A program made the position numbers and the translations under genes. A DNA stretch of 64,000 nucleotides. Origin: an uncultured Clostridia bacterium (lineage in GTDB: Bacteria > Bacillota > Clostridia > Oscillospirales > Acutalibacteraceae). The first letter of the stretch is position 1. Every line of letters starts with the position of its first letter. Of this stretch, positions 49,608 to 57,173 are shown one piece after another. A model generated the notes under the pieces. That model made no database searches and had not been told where the DNA came from. It worked only from the letters and a program-made list of their open reading frames with translations. Location of the stretch: NCBI GenBank assembly GCA_947627135.1, contig CANQUV010000004.1, positions 1 to 64,000 on the forward strand, given 5' to 3'.

Positions 49608-50069
49608 TTAAACATGATGTAACAGCCCAAAGAAATTTGCATACCCAAACATAATACATAATATAAACATTACAATTCCGACAAAACGAACAATAAGCGG
49701 CCATATTTTATTAATATTAAGATTTCTTTTATATATTTGATGACAACTGTCTATAATTAAAAATCCTAATGTAAAGAAATATGAGCTTAAACAAGTATCA
49801 GGAATTTGAAATTTAGTTGCAATCAACTCACCTGTAAAAAAAATAATAAAAATTAGTACGAATACAATAATGGTTATATTATTTGAATTTATATTATAAG
49901 TTTTATAGGATACCCTTATTGCCAATAATATTTCTACAAGAATCGCTGTATAAATAATACAATTGGTTAAAATATTAAAATTAAAATTTATTAATATAAA
50001 ACCCAATGCATTTATAATTATGACTTCAAATATTACAAGTATAAAATTTTTTATATTTAACAATTTCAT
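49608..50069 (-). CDS. Hypothetical multi-TM protein in RHS locus
   Basis: 153 aa, about 5 hydrophobic segments, no family recognised. Confidence 0.5.
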   Translation of the reverse strand: MKLLNIKNFILVIFEVIIINALGFILINFNFNILTNCIIYTAILVEILLAIRVSYKTYNINSNNITIIVFVLIFIIFFTGELIATKFQIPDTCLSSYFFTLGFLIIDSCHQIYKRNLNINKIWPLIVRFVGIVMFILCIMFGYANFFGLLHHV

Positions 50070-50360
50070 AATATACTCCTTATCGTATTATAAAATTAAA
50101 TGAAGGATATAATGAGAAAAAAATTATTATTGCAAGTATTTACATACATACACATATTATATTAATACAATTTTAGTGCAATACTTTATATAAAAAACAC
50201 TTTTGTTTAAAAGATAATAATCATCGTTTAAAGTTTTTACTGGTGCATTTTCTTATAATTTTAAAGAGAAAAAATGACATATAGTTTAGTTACACCAAAA
50301 ATCTAACAATAAATTAAACAAATATAAGATTTTTATAAAAATAATTATATTCATAACTAA

Positions 50361-51452
50361 TTACCATATTTCTCCCAAACGCTTATTAAAATAATCTAAG
50401 TTCCAACCAAAGTTAAATGAACAACCAACTCCTGAATAATATGAAGCCCCAACTCCTAAAAAATTCGAAACTTCACTTTTAGTTTCAATTATTCCTGTAT
50501 TGAAAGATTGATATTCTGAATACTCATAACCAGTAAGATCCCAACTACCAATTGAAATACCTGCACTTATACTTGTATAGGCACCTAAATCGTATCCCTC
50601 AGATGCTTTTAAATCAATACTAATTGACATCACTTTAGCTAATAATTCAAATCCTACAATATTATTTAAACTTGCTTTAGCACCTATTCCAACTCCAAGG
50701 TCAAAATTTACTTCAGCACTATAAATAGCTGCTCCAATAGTATCTACTATTTTATCCAAAGTTGTATATTCGTTTTTCGTAGGATAAACAAAGTTCCCAT
50801 AGCAATCAACACCAAGTATTTTACTATTAGTTACTTTATTATACCAATCTAAATGTGTATTTATAAAAATTCTACGGCTTTCTCTGCAAACAGTACAAGT
50901 CGGATCCCCGCATTTAATACTTCTGGAATGTGTACCAGTAGGATCATAAAAGTTTATAGGATTATTTCTGCAATAAGCATTCATATTGGTATCAAGGATA
51001 TCAGAGCCTGCTTGGAAGTAACCATAAGAATTTACAAAGCGGTGAGTTACTGGATCGTAATATCTTGACATAAGATAATAAAAACCTGTTTCTGTATCAA
51101 GATAGTAACCTCTGTATCGGAACGGATTTAGCTTACCTACATGGTTAGGGTCTGTTATTGCGTTTCCGTTTGCATCTGTTATTGACAGAACATTTCCCCA
51201 TGCATCATACTCATAATGTGCTCTTAATTCACCGTTTCCGTTATATATTCCTACTATATCTCCTCGTGAATTATGAGTATAGTAGTATGTCATTAATTCG
51301 GATGAATCTGTTAATGTGTATTTTACCGAGTAGAGTGTTCCGTTTGTATCGTAGGAATAGTAAAACTTTGCTTCTCCTCTTGTTTCATACAATAACATTC
51401 CGTTAAGATATTCATTCATAACCTTAAAAGGAGATGCTTGAAGACATGGCAC
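50361..51452 (-). CDS. Orphan RHS-core C-terminal cassette with polymorphic toxin-like tail (cassette B)
   Basis: RHS core NPFRYRGYYLDTETGFYYLMSRYYDPVTHRFVN...NPINFYDPTG then unique tail THSRSIKCGDPTCTVCRESRR... Confidence 0.8.
   Translation of the reverse strand: MPCLQASPFKVMNEYLNGMLLYETRGEAKFYYSYDTNGTLYSVKYTLTDSSELMTYYYTHNSRGDIVGIYNGNGELRAHYEYDAWGNVLSITDANGNAITDPNHVGKLNPFRYRGYYLDTETGFYYLMSRYYDPVTHRFVNSYGYFQAGSDILDTNMNAYCRNNPINFYDPTGTHSRSIKCGDPTCTVCRESRRIFINTHLDWYNKVTNSKILGVDCYGNFVYPTKNEYTTLDKIVDTIGAAIYSAEVNFDLGVGIGAKASLNNIVGFELLAKVMSISIDLKASEGYDLGAYTSISAGISIGSWDLTGYEYSEYQSFNTGIIETKSEVSNFLGVGASYYSGVGCSFNFGWNLDYFNKRLGEIW
50959..51171. repeat. Duplicated RHS-core module, copy B
   Basis: 213 bp collinear with 52462-52674 (offset 1503), two mismatches seen. 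Confidence 0.92.
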
Positions 51453-51469
51453 AGGCTATTCTATGATCT

Positions 51470-51910
51470 TTACACAAGTGATAGGTAAAACTCTTTCTGC
51501 CCCATACATTTGTCAATAGCTCGCCACCGTAGTTTTGAAGCACAAATTATAGTTCCATCATAATTTTCCAAATCTGTTTCCGATAAACCTCCACAATCAC
51601 ACCAATATATGCAATCATTTTTTAAAATTATAGTTGAATCAAGTATTTCACAAGTATATTTGTTATCAATAGGAAATAGTTTTAAGTATCTTAAACCTTC
51701 AAATTCCAATTCAATCATAGAAGTATCTTCAAATTGACGTTGTATAATAACCTTCAATATTCTACGGTCATTTATAGGATACATCGACAAATCTTCATCT
51801 ACATATGCCCCACTTAAATATTTCAACTCTTTTATACAACTATCGTGAAAACAGTAAAAATTATTCATAAATTTTGTGATGTCATTATTATCAATAATTT
51901 CATTCCACAT
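51470..51910 (-). CDS. Candidate immunity protein downstream of RHS cassette A
   Basis: MWNEIIDNNDITKFMNNFYCFHDSCIKELKYLSGAYVDEDLSMYP...; SD GAGGAA; start moved to ATG 51910. Confidence 0.65.
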   Translation of the reverse strand: MWNEIIDNNDITKFMNNFYCFHDSCIKELKYLSGAYVDEDLSMYPINDRRILKVIIQRQFEDTSMIELEFEGLRYLKLFPIDNKYTCEILDSTIILKNDCIYWCDCGGLSETDLENYDGTIICASKLRWRAIDKCMGQKEFYLSLV

Positions 51911-51941
51911 AAAAAGTTCCTCTCTTAATTTATTATTTATA

Positions 51942-52733
51942 TTATCCAAATGCTATTACAACACCACTCGCTACTCCAGTACCAAGCGGTCCTAAAAGAA
52001 AATCATCTGCAACTCCTATTCCTGACACATCATCTACTGCTATAACCACTATTCCTATAACGCATACAGCAGTAATACCTATTCCAATAAATGGTTCCCA
52101 AGAAAATTGATACTCAGGAGAGGGAGGTAAATGTTCTTTTCCTCTTTTTCCATTTATCCACTCATGATCGTGTGGAAACTCAAAATTTCCTGAATGATTA
52201 TAAATTCTATCTCTAACAGCATTACCATCTGGTCCGTACCACCGTTTTTGTTTTATTGTTCCATCAGGATTATATTTACTTTGACTGGAATTAGATTCTC
52301 CCGACGTTGGTAAATTATCTAAATTGGATTCTTTTCGTTTTTTTGCTTTATACTTAGCAGAGGCTAATGCATATCCAGGGTTACGAATTACACATGTGGG
52401 AACATAATAATGATCCCCGTGAATAGAACACTTAGTACCCGAAGAATCACAAAAATTTATCGGATTATTTCTGCAATAAGCATTCATATTGGTATCAAGG
52501 ATATCAGAGCCTGCTTGGAAGTAACCATCAGAATTTACAAAGCGGTGAGTTACTGGATCGTAATATCTTGACATAAGATAATAGAAACCTGTTTCTGTAT
52601 CAAGATAGTAACCTCTGTATCGGAACGGATTTAGCTTACCTACATGGTTAGGGTCTGTTATTGCGTTTCCGTTTACCGTTTTGCTTATACTTATATTATC
52701 AATGCTTTCTTGATTATAATATAACTTCTGCAA
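51942..52733 (-). CDS. Orphan RHS-core C-terminal cassette with polymorphic toxin-like tail (cassette A)
   Basis: KTVNG|NAITDPNHVGKLNPFRYRGYYLDTETGFYYLM... then TKCSIHGDHYYVPT...KQKRWYGPDGNAVRDRIYNHSGNFEFPHDHEWINGKRGKEHLPP; only a weak TTG start. Confidence 0.8.
   Translation of the reverse strand: MQKLYYNQESIDNISISKTVNGNAITDPNHVGKLNPFRYRGYYLDTETGFYYLMSRYYDPVTHRFVNSDGYFQAGSDILDTNMNAYCRNNPINFCDSSGTKCSIHGDHYYVPTCVIRNPGYALASAKYKAKKRKESNLDNLPTSGESNSSQSKYNPDGTIKQKRWYGPDGNAVRDRIYNHSGNFEFPHDHEWINGKRGKEHLPPSPEYQFSWEPFIGIGITAVCVIGIVVIAVDDVSGIGVADDFLLGPLGTGVASGVVIAFG
52462..52674. repeat. Duplicated RHS-core module, copy A
   Basis: See 50959-51171. Confidence 0.92.
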
Positions 52734-52760
52734 AAACTATTTAGCAGGTTTTATAATTAT

Positions 52761-53219
52761 TTAATTGTAAGTCTTTTTATAATTTGTATTAAAAACAAAA
52801 TATAATACAAGTAGTACTATACCAACACATTCTATTAAAATTCCCATTATATAATATAAAATTGGAAATTTATCATTTGGTTCAAAGAACCTTGTAATCT
52901 GGTAAATAATATCTCCAAATAAAATTAATACTTGTGGAACTATACTCCATTTTGTAAAAATCATAGCTATATCTGAAATTAGTAAAATAATTCCTAATAT
53001 TAAAATTAAAAGTAATATAAATTTTGAATATTCAAATATTAAAAACACGCCATAATGGGTTATGTATTTTATATTAAAAACACTTCTTGGAGAAAAAAAA
53101 CCTTCTGGTGAAAAAATGAATAAAGATCCTATTGTTGCCAATGTCAATAAATACATATATATAATACTAAATATTTTAATTATTGCATTATAGTTCTTTC
53201 CCATATAAACTGAATCCAT
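52761..53219 (-). CDS. Hypothetical 4-TM protein, candidate immunity protein
   Basis: 152 aa hydrophobic protein; its 5' end overlaps a toxin-tail remnant. Confidence 0.5.
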   Translation of the reverse strand: MDSVYMGKNYNAIIKIFSIIYMYLLTLATIGSLFIFSPEGFFSPRSVFNIKYITHYGVFLIFEYSKFILLLILILGIILLISDIAMIFTKWSIVPQVLILFGDIIYQITRFFEPNDKFPILYYIMGILIECVGIVLLVLYFVFNTNYKKTYN

Positions 53220-53302
53220 CCTTTTCCTTCATCTTTATTATCAAAATCAACACTTTTTGCACTATCTATTCCATAACCAATATTATATGAAAAATTATGT
53301 AT
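53180..53302 (-). pseudogene. C-terminal remnant of an RHS-type toxin tail
   Basis: DIHNFSYNIGYGIDSAKSVDFDNKDEGKGWIQFIWERTIMQ* preceded by an in-frame stop at the direct-repeat boundary. Confidence 0.45.
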
Positions 53303-53472
53303 ATCCTATTCAACAGACATAGATTTTCTTGAGCGTTTTTAAGCGGTTGGATTTGACTCCTCATAATTCAGTAACATATCAATTATTTTGTATTGCATTT
53401 CTATTTTATTTTGCAAGAATTATTAACATATATACCATTTTTATTGCCAGTTCTACAATCATAAACAAGATA
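53301..53472. repeat. Long direct repeat, copy 2
   Basis: Collinear with 47580-47751. Confidence 0.9.
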
Positions 53473-53698
53473 GTTATTGCTTACTTTATTATAAGTATAA
53501 CTCTGTGCATTATCTTTTTCAAGACATATATTGACAAAATACGCATTATTTTCTTGTCTATGTTATCTGATTCATATTGTTATCTTTAACTAAGTTTTAT
53601 TTGTACGCTGTTATAATTGCTAAATAGAATTTTTGCCCTGATCAATCTAATAGCTTATCAGGGCATAAAAGTTTTTCAAAAGATTTAATTCACAAAGA

Positions 53699-54178
53699 TT
53701 AGTCTAAAGCTTTCTTAATTACAATCTTTTCACAAGTAATTTTTATTTCTCCACAGCCATAGCGACATAAAATATTATGCGTCCAAAGACTATTTTCTTT
53801 ATAAAATTCATCATACATATAGTCTCCAAAGTCAATATATTCTGATAAATTAAAATTAATTTCAAAAGATTTAACATTTTTATAAACAAGAAAATATGTT
53901 TTTTCTCTCTTTTTAAGATGTATTATTACATAGAACTTACTTTTATAATTTTTAGTTTCCTTTTCAAATTTTATATTCTCTATAGAATAATCATGAAAAC
54001 CATGTTCTTTATAATAAATATTTAAAAAGGTTTTGGTAAAAAATTTTTTGATGGTTTGAAAATAATCATAATACTCTTTGTCATTGTTATCCAACATTTT
54101 ATAAGCTTTTTCCCTCATTTCCAAGCTTACATCAAAATCATTTATTTTATCAAGTAATTCAGGTAAAAAATATTTCAA
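53699..54178 (-). CDS. Hypothetical protein at upstream edge of RHS cassette locus
   Basis: 159 aa; MKYFLPELLDKINDFDVSLEMREKAYKMLDNNDKEYYDYFQTIKKFF... Confidence 0.55.
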   Translation of the reverse strand: MKYFLPELLDKINDFDVSLEMREKAYKMLDNNDKEYYDYFQTIKKFFTKTFLNIYYKEHGFHDYSIENIKFEKETKNYKSKFYVIIHLKKREKTYFLVYKNVKSFEINFNLSEYIDFGDYMYDEFYKENSLWTHNILCRYGCGEIKITCEKIVIKKALD

Positions 54179-54491
54179 AAAATCATCTCCTTATGCAAAA
54201 CTTATCAACCAGAAAAGCCAAAATTCACAGAGCTTGAAAAAATAATACTTGACCTGTAATTCCTATAAACATAACATAGATATTACCATATAACTGAGAA
54301 TGTATAACAAACATACTATCAACTTTTTTGCTTAAAGGTATTAAGATCATTATTTTTATACTTTGCTTCATTTGCATCCCAACCACAAATGCCCTGTTCC
54401 TTTAATGCCCTTTTCAAAAAGCGACGAATTTCAAAGGTAGAGAAACTCTATGTCGCCGTCATCAACAGCAAAATACACTATAAAGTACTTT

Positions 54492-54992
54492 TTATACTTT
54501 TTTCTCCATTAAATAAAATTTTCCCTTTCTGAAATCTGCAAAGCCTGTCTTTTTATACCCCAATTTTTCATAAAGCCTTACAGCATAGGGATTTAAAGTA
54601 AACGAGTCTAATCTTATGTATGGTATCTTTTCGTTTTAGACTGTTTCTTCAATATATTTCATAGTTATATACCCTATTCCCTTATTCTGAAAATCAGGAT
54701 TTACGCATAATCTGTGAACAATTATAAAATCTGCATTTTCATCTTCCCAATTTCCGTCTTTATATTCTTCATCACAATGTGTATTTAAAACATAAGCACA
54801 AACAATTTCAGAATTCATAACTCCAATATACATGTGCTTATTTTCAATATCTCTTTTTATAGCAAAATAATCGGGATATATTTCATCCCATTGAAATATA
54901 CCGTTATTCTCCATTTCTTTGACGGCAGATTTATATATTTCAAAAACCTCCTTCAAATATTTTACCTCTGCAAGTTTAAAAGTTATATCCAT
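54492..54992 (-). pseudogene. GNAT acetyltransferase interrupted by one in-frame TAA
   Basis: MDITFKLAEVKYLKEVFEIYK...VNPDFQNKGIGYITMKYIEETV*NEKIPYIRLDSFTLNPYAVRLYEKLGYKKTGFADFRKGKFYLMEKKV*; stop at 54636-54638, frame preserved on both sides. Confidence 0.85.
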
Positions 54993-55036
54993 TATTTTGT
55001 ACCTCTAAAATTGAAAAATTATATACCAATAAATTA

Positions 55037-55573
55037 TTAAAAGTCAAATTTTAATAATTCACAATTGGAAATTCCAAACTTTCCGTATTCTTCGTTTGTC
55101 ATATTGCAAAAATATGATTTTACAACCCTTGAAATACCATTATGTGCAACAAGCAAATATGTTTTATTTTTATCCTCCTTTAGTTCATCAAGAAGATTAT
55201 AAATTCTTTGAGCTAAGCGGAGCATTGTTTCTCCTCCCCCGAAGTTGTCGACAAAATGAGACTTTGCTTCTTTAAATTCTTTTCCGTCTCTTTCCGTAGA
55301 TTCATACTTACCGAAGTTTTGTTCCTTTAATCTTATATCTATTTTCATAGGAATACCTGTAACTGTCGATATATGCTTTGCCGTATCAAAAGCACGAACA
55401 AGCGGAGAACAAAGTATTTCATCAATCTTAAAATTTTCTGCAATTATTTTTTTACCTAATTCTATTGCCTGCTTATGACCTTTTTCCGTAAGTTCAATAT
55501 CGGTAACTCCGCAAATTTTGTTTTTAACATTCCATACGGTTTCACCGTGTCTAGTAAAATATAAACTTGCCAT
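55037..55573 (-). CDS. Histidine phosphatase family protein
   Basis: LYFTRHGETVWN; VAHNGISRVVKSYF. Confidence 0.9.
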   Translation of the reverse strand: MASLYFTRHGETVWNVKNKICGVTDIELTEKGHKQAIELGKKIIAENFKIDEILCSPLVRAFDTAKHISTVTGIPMKIDIRLKEQNFGKYESTERDGKEFKEAKSHFVDNFGGGETMLRLAQRIYNLLDELKEDKNKTYLLVAHNGISRVVKSYFCNMTNEEYGKFGISNCELLKFDF

Positions 55574-55604
55574 AACATTCCTCCGTTTTTAATTATTATA
55601 AATA

Positions 55605-55690
55605 TTTCGCCGTCACCGACGGCGACAAAGGGTTTCTCGCCCTTTGAACCCCATCAGCTTTTTTGAAAAAAAGCTGAGCAAAAAACTTTT
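55605..55690. repeat. Intergenic element of three consecutive hairpins
   Basis: GCCGTC-ACC-GACGGC; AAAGGGtttctcgCCCTTT; TCAGCTTTTTT-G-AAAAAAAGCTGA, then GCAAAAAACTTTT. Confidence 0.55.
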
Positions 55691-55760
55691 ATGTTTTTCA
55701 ACTTTGACCTTTCGATTTTATTACAAGCAAATGCCGCTGAATATAATTCAGCGGCATACT

Positions 55761-57173
55761 TTATTTGATCAAATCTTTTATTTTTTGTTCTGCCAAAGCG
55801 GCGTCTGCTCTTCCCCTGCTGTTTTTCATAACAAATCCAACCATAGCCTTAATAGCTTTTTCTTTGCCGTTTTTGTAATCTTCAACAGCTTTTGGATTTG
55901 CCTCTACTGCCTGTTTGCAAAGGTCGTTAAGAGCGTTCTCGTCAAGTCCGCCCATGTCGCTTTCGCTTATATAATCTGTTGCGTTTTTACCTTCGTCAAG
56001 CATTTTTTCAAGAGTTGATTTTGCAAGATTGTTTCTTATTTTACCCTCGTCAAGAAGCTTTACAAGCTCGTTTAACTGCTTTGGTGTTGTTTTAATATTA
56101 AATTCTTCCTTATCGGCTTCAGTTTCAAGTCTGCTGAAAATTTGTCCGATAATAAAGTTTGATACAGTTTTAGGTGATTTAACGCCTTTGATTGCCTCGT
56201 CGAAATATTCACTGATATTTCTGTATTTTGTAAGGAGCTGTGCGTCTTTTTCCGGAATTTCAAGCTCATCAATATATCTTCTGCATTTATCGGCAGGAAG
56301 TTCGGGAAGAGACTTTTTAATCTCCGCTACATCTTCTCTTGAAACATTGATCGTAACAAGGTCAGGATCTCTGAAATATCGATAATCGTGAGCATCTTCC
56401 TTGCTTCTCATTGGATAGGTTGAATTTGTTGCGTCATCGTATCTTAAAGTTTCCTGAGTAACCTTTTCTCCGCTTTCCAAAACATCACACTGGCGTTCAA
56501 ATTCATACTCCATAGCTTTTGCAATATTTGTAATTGAGTTCATATTTTTAATTTCAGTACGGGTTCCGAGTTCCTCACTGCCTGCCTCTCTTACAGAAAT
56601 ATTTACGTCACATCTCATTGAACCTTCCTGCATTTTGCAGTCTGAAATTCCAATGTAACGCATAACCTGCTGTAATTTTTCTACATATTCCTTAGCCTCG
56701 TCGACCGAACGGATATCAGGCTTAGAAACAATTTCAATAAGCGGTACCCCACCTCTGTTATAATCAACATAGGTATCGCCATGGCTGTGGATAAGTTTAC
56801 CTGCGTCTTCTTCAATATGGATTCTTTCAAGACGTATCTTTCTTCCGTTTGAAAGCTCAACATAACCGTTAAGGCAAAGAGGCATATCGTACTGTGAAAT
56901 CTGATAAGCTTTAGGCAAATCAGGATAGCAATAATTTTTTCTGTCCATTTTTGCAATCTCAGCGATTTCGCAGTGTGTTGCAAGACCTGCTTTAACGGCA
57001 TAATTTACAACCTGTCTGTTAAGTTTTGGAAGTGTTCCGGGAAGTCCGATACAAACAGGACAGCAATGAGTATTTGGCTCTCCGCCGAACTCTGTTGTAC
57101 AGGAACAGAAAATTTTTGTTTTTGTCGCAAGTTCAATGTGGGTTTCAAAACCGGCTACTAATTCATATTTCAT
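55761..57173 (-). CDS. gatB: Asp-tRNA(Asn)/Glu-tRNA(Gln) amidotransferase subunit B
   Basis: VAGFETHIELATKTKIFCSC; CPVCIGLPGTLPKLN. Confidence 0.96.
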   Translation of the reverse strand: MKYELVAGFETHIELATKTKIFCSCTTEFGGEPNTHCCPVCIGLPGTLPKLNRQVVNYAVKAGLATHCEIAEIAKMDRKNYCYPDLPKAYQISQYDMPLCLNGYVELSNGRKIRLERIHIEEDAGKLIHSHGDTYVDYNRGGVPLIEIVSKPDIRSVDEAKEYVEKLQQVMRYIGISDCKMQEGSMRCDVNISVREAGSEELGTRTEIKNMNSITNIAKAMEYEFERQCDVLESGEKVTQETLRYDDATNSTYPMRSKEDAHDYRYFRDPDLVTINVSREDVAEIKKSLPELPADKCRRYIDELEIPEKDAQLLTKYRNISEYFDEAIKGVKSPKTVSNFIIGQIFSRLETEADKEEFNIKTTPKQLNELVKLLDEGKIRNNLAKSTLEKMLDEGKNATDYISESDMGGLDENALNDLCKQAVEANPKAVEDYKNGKEKAIKAMVGFVMKNSRGRADAALAEQKIKDLIK

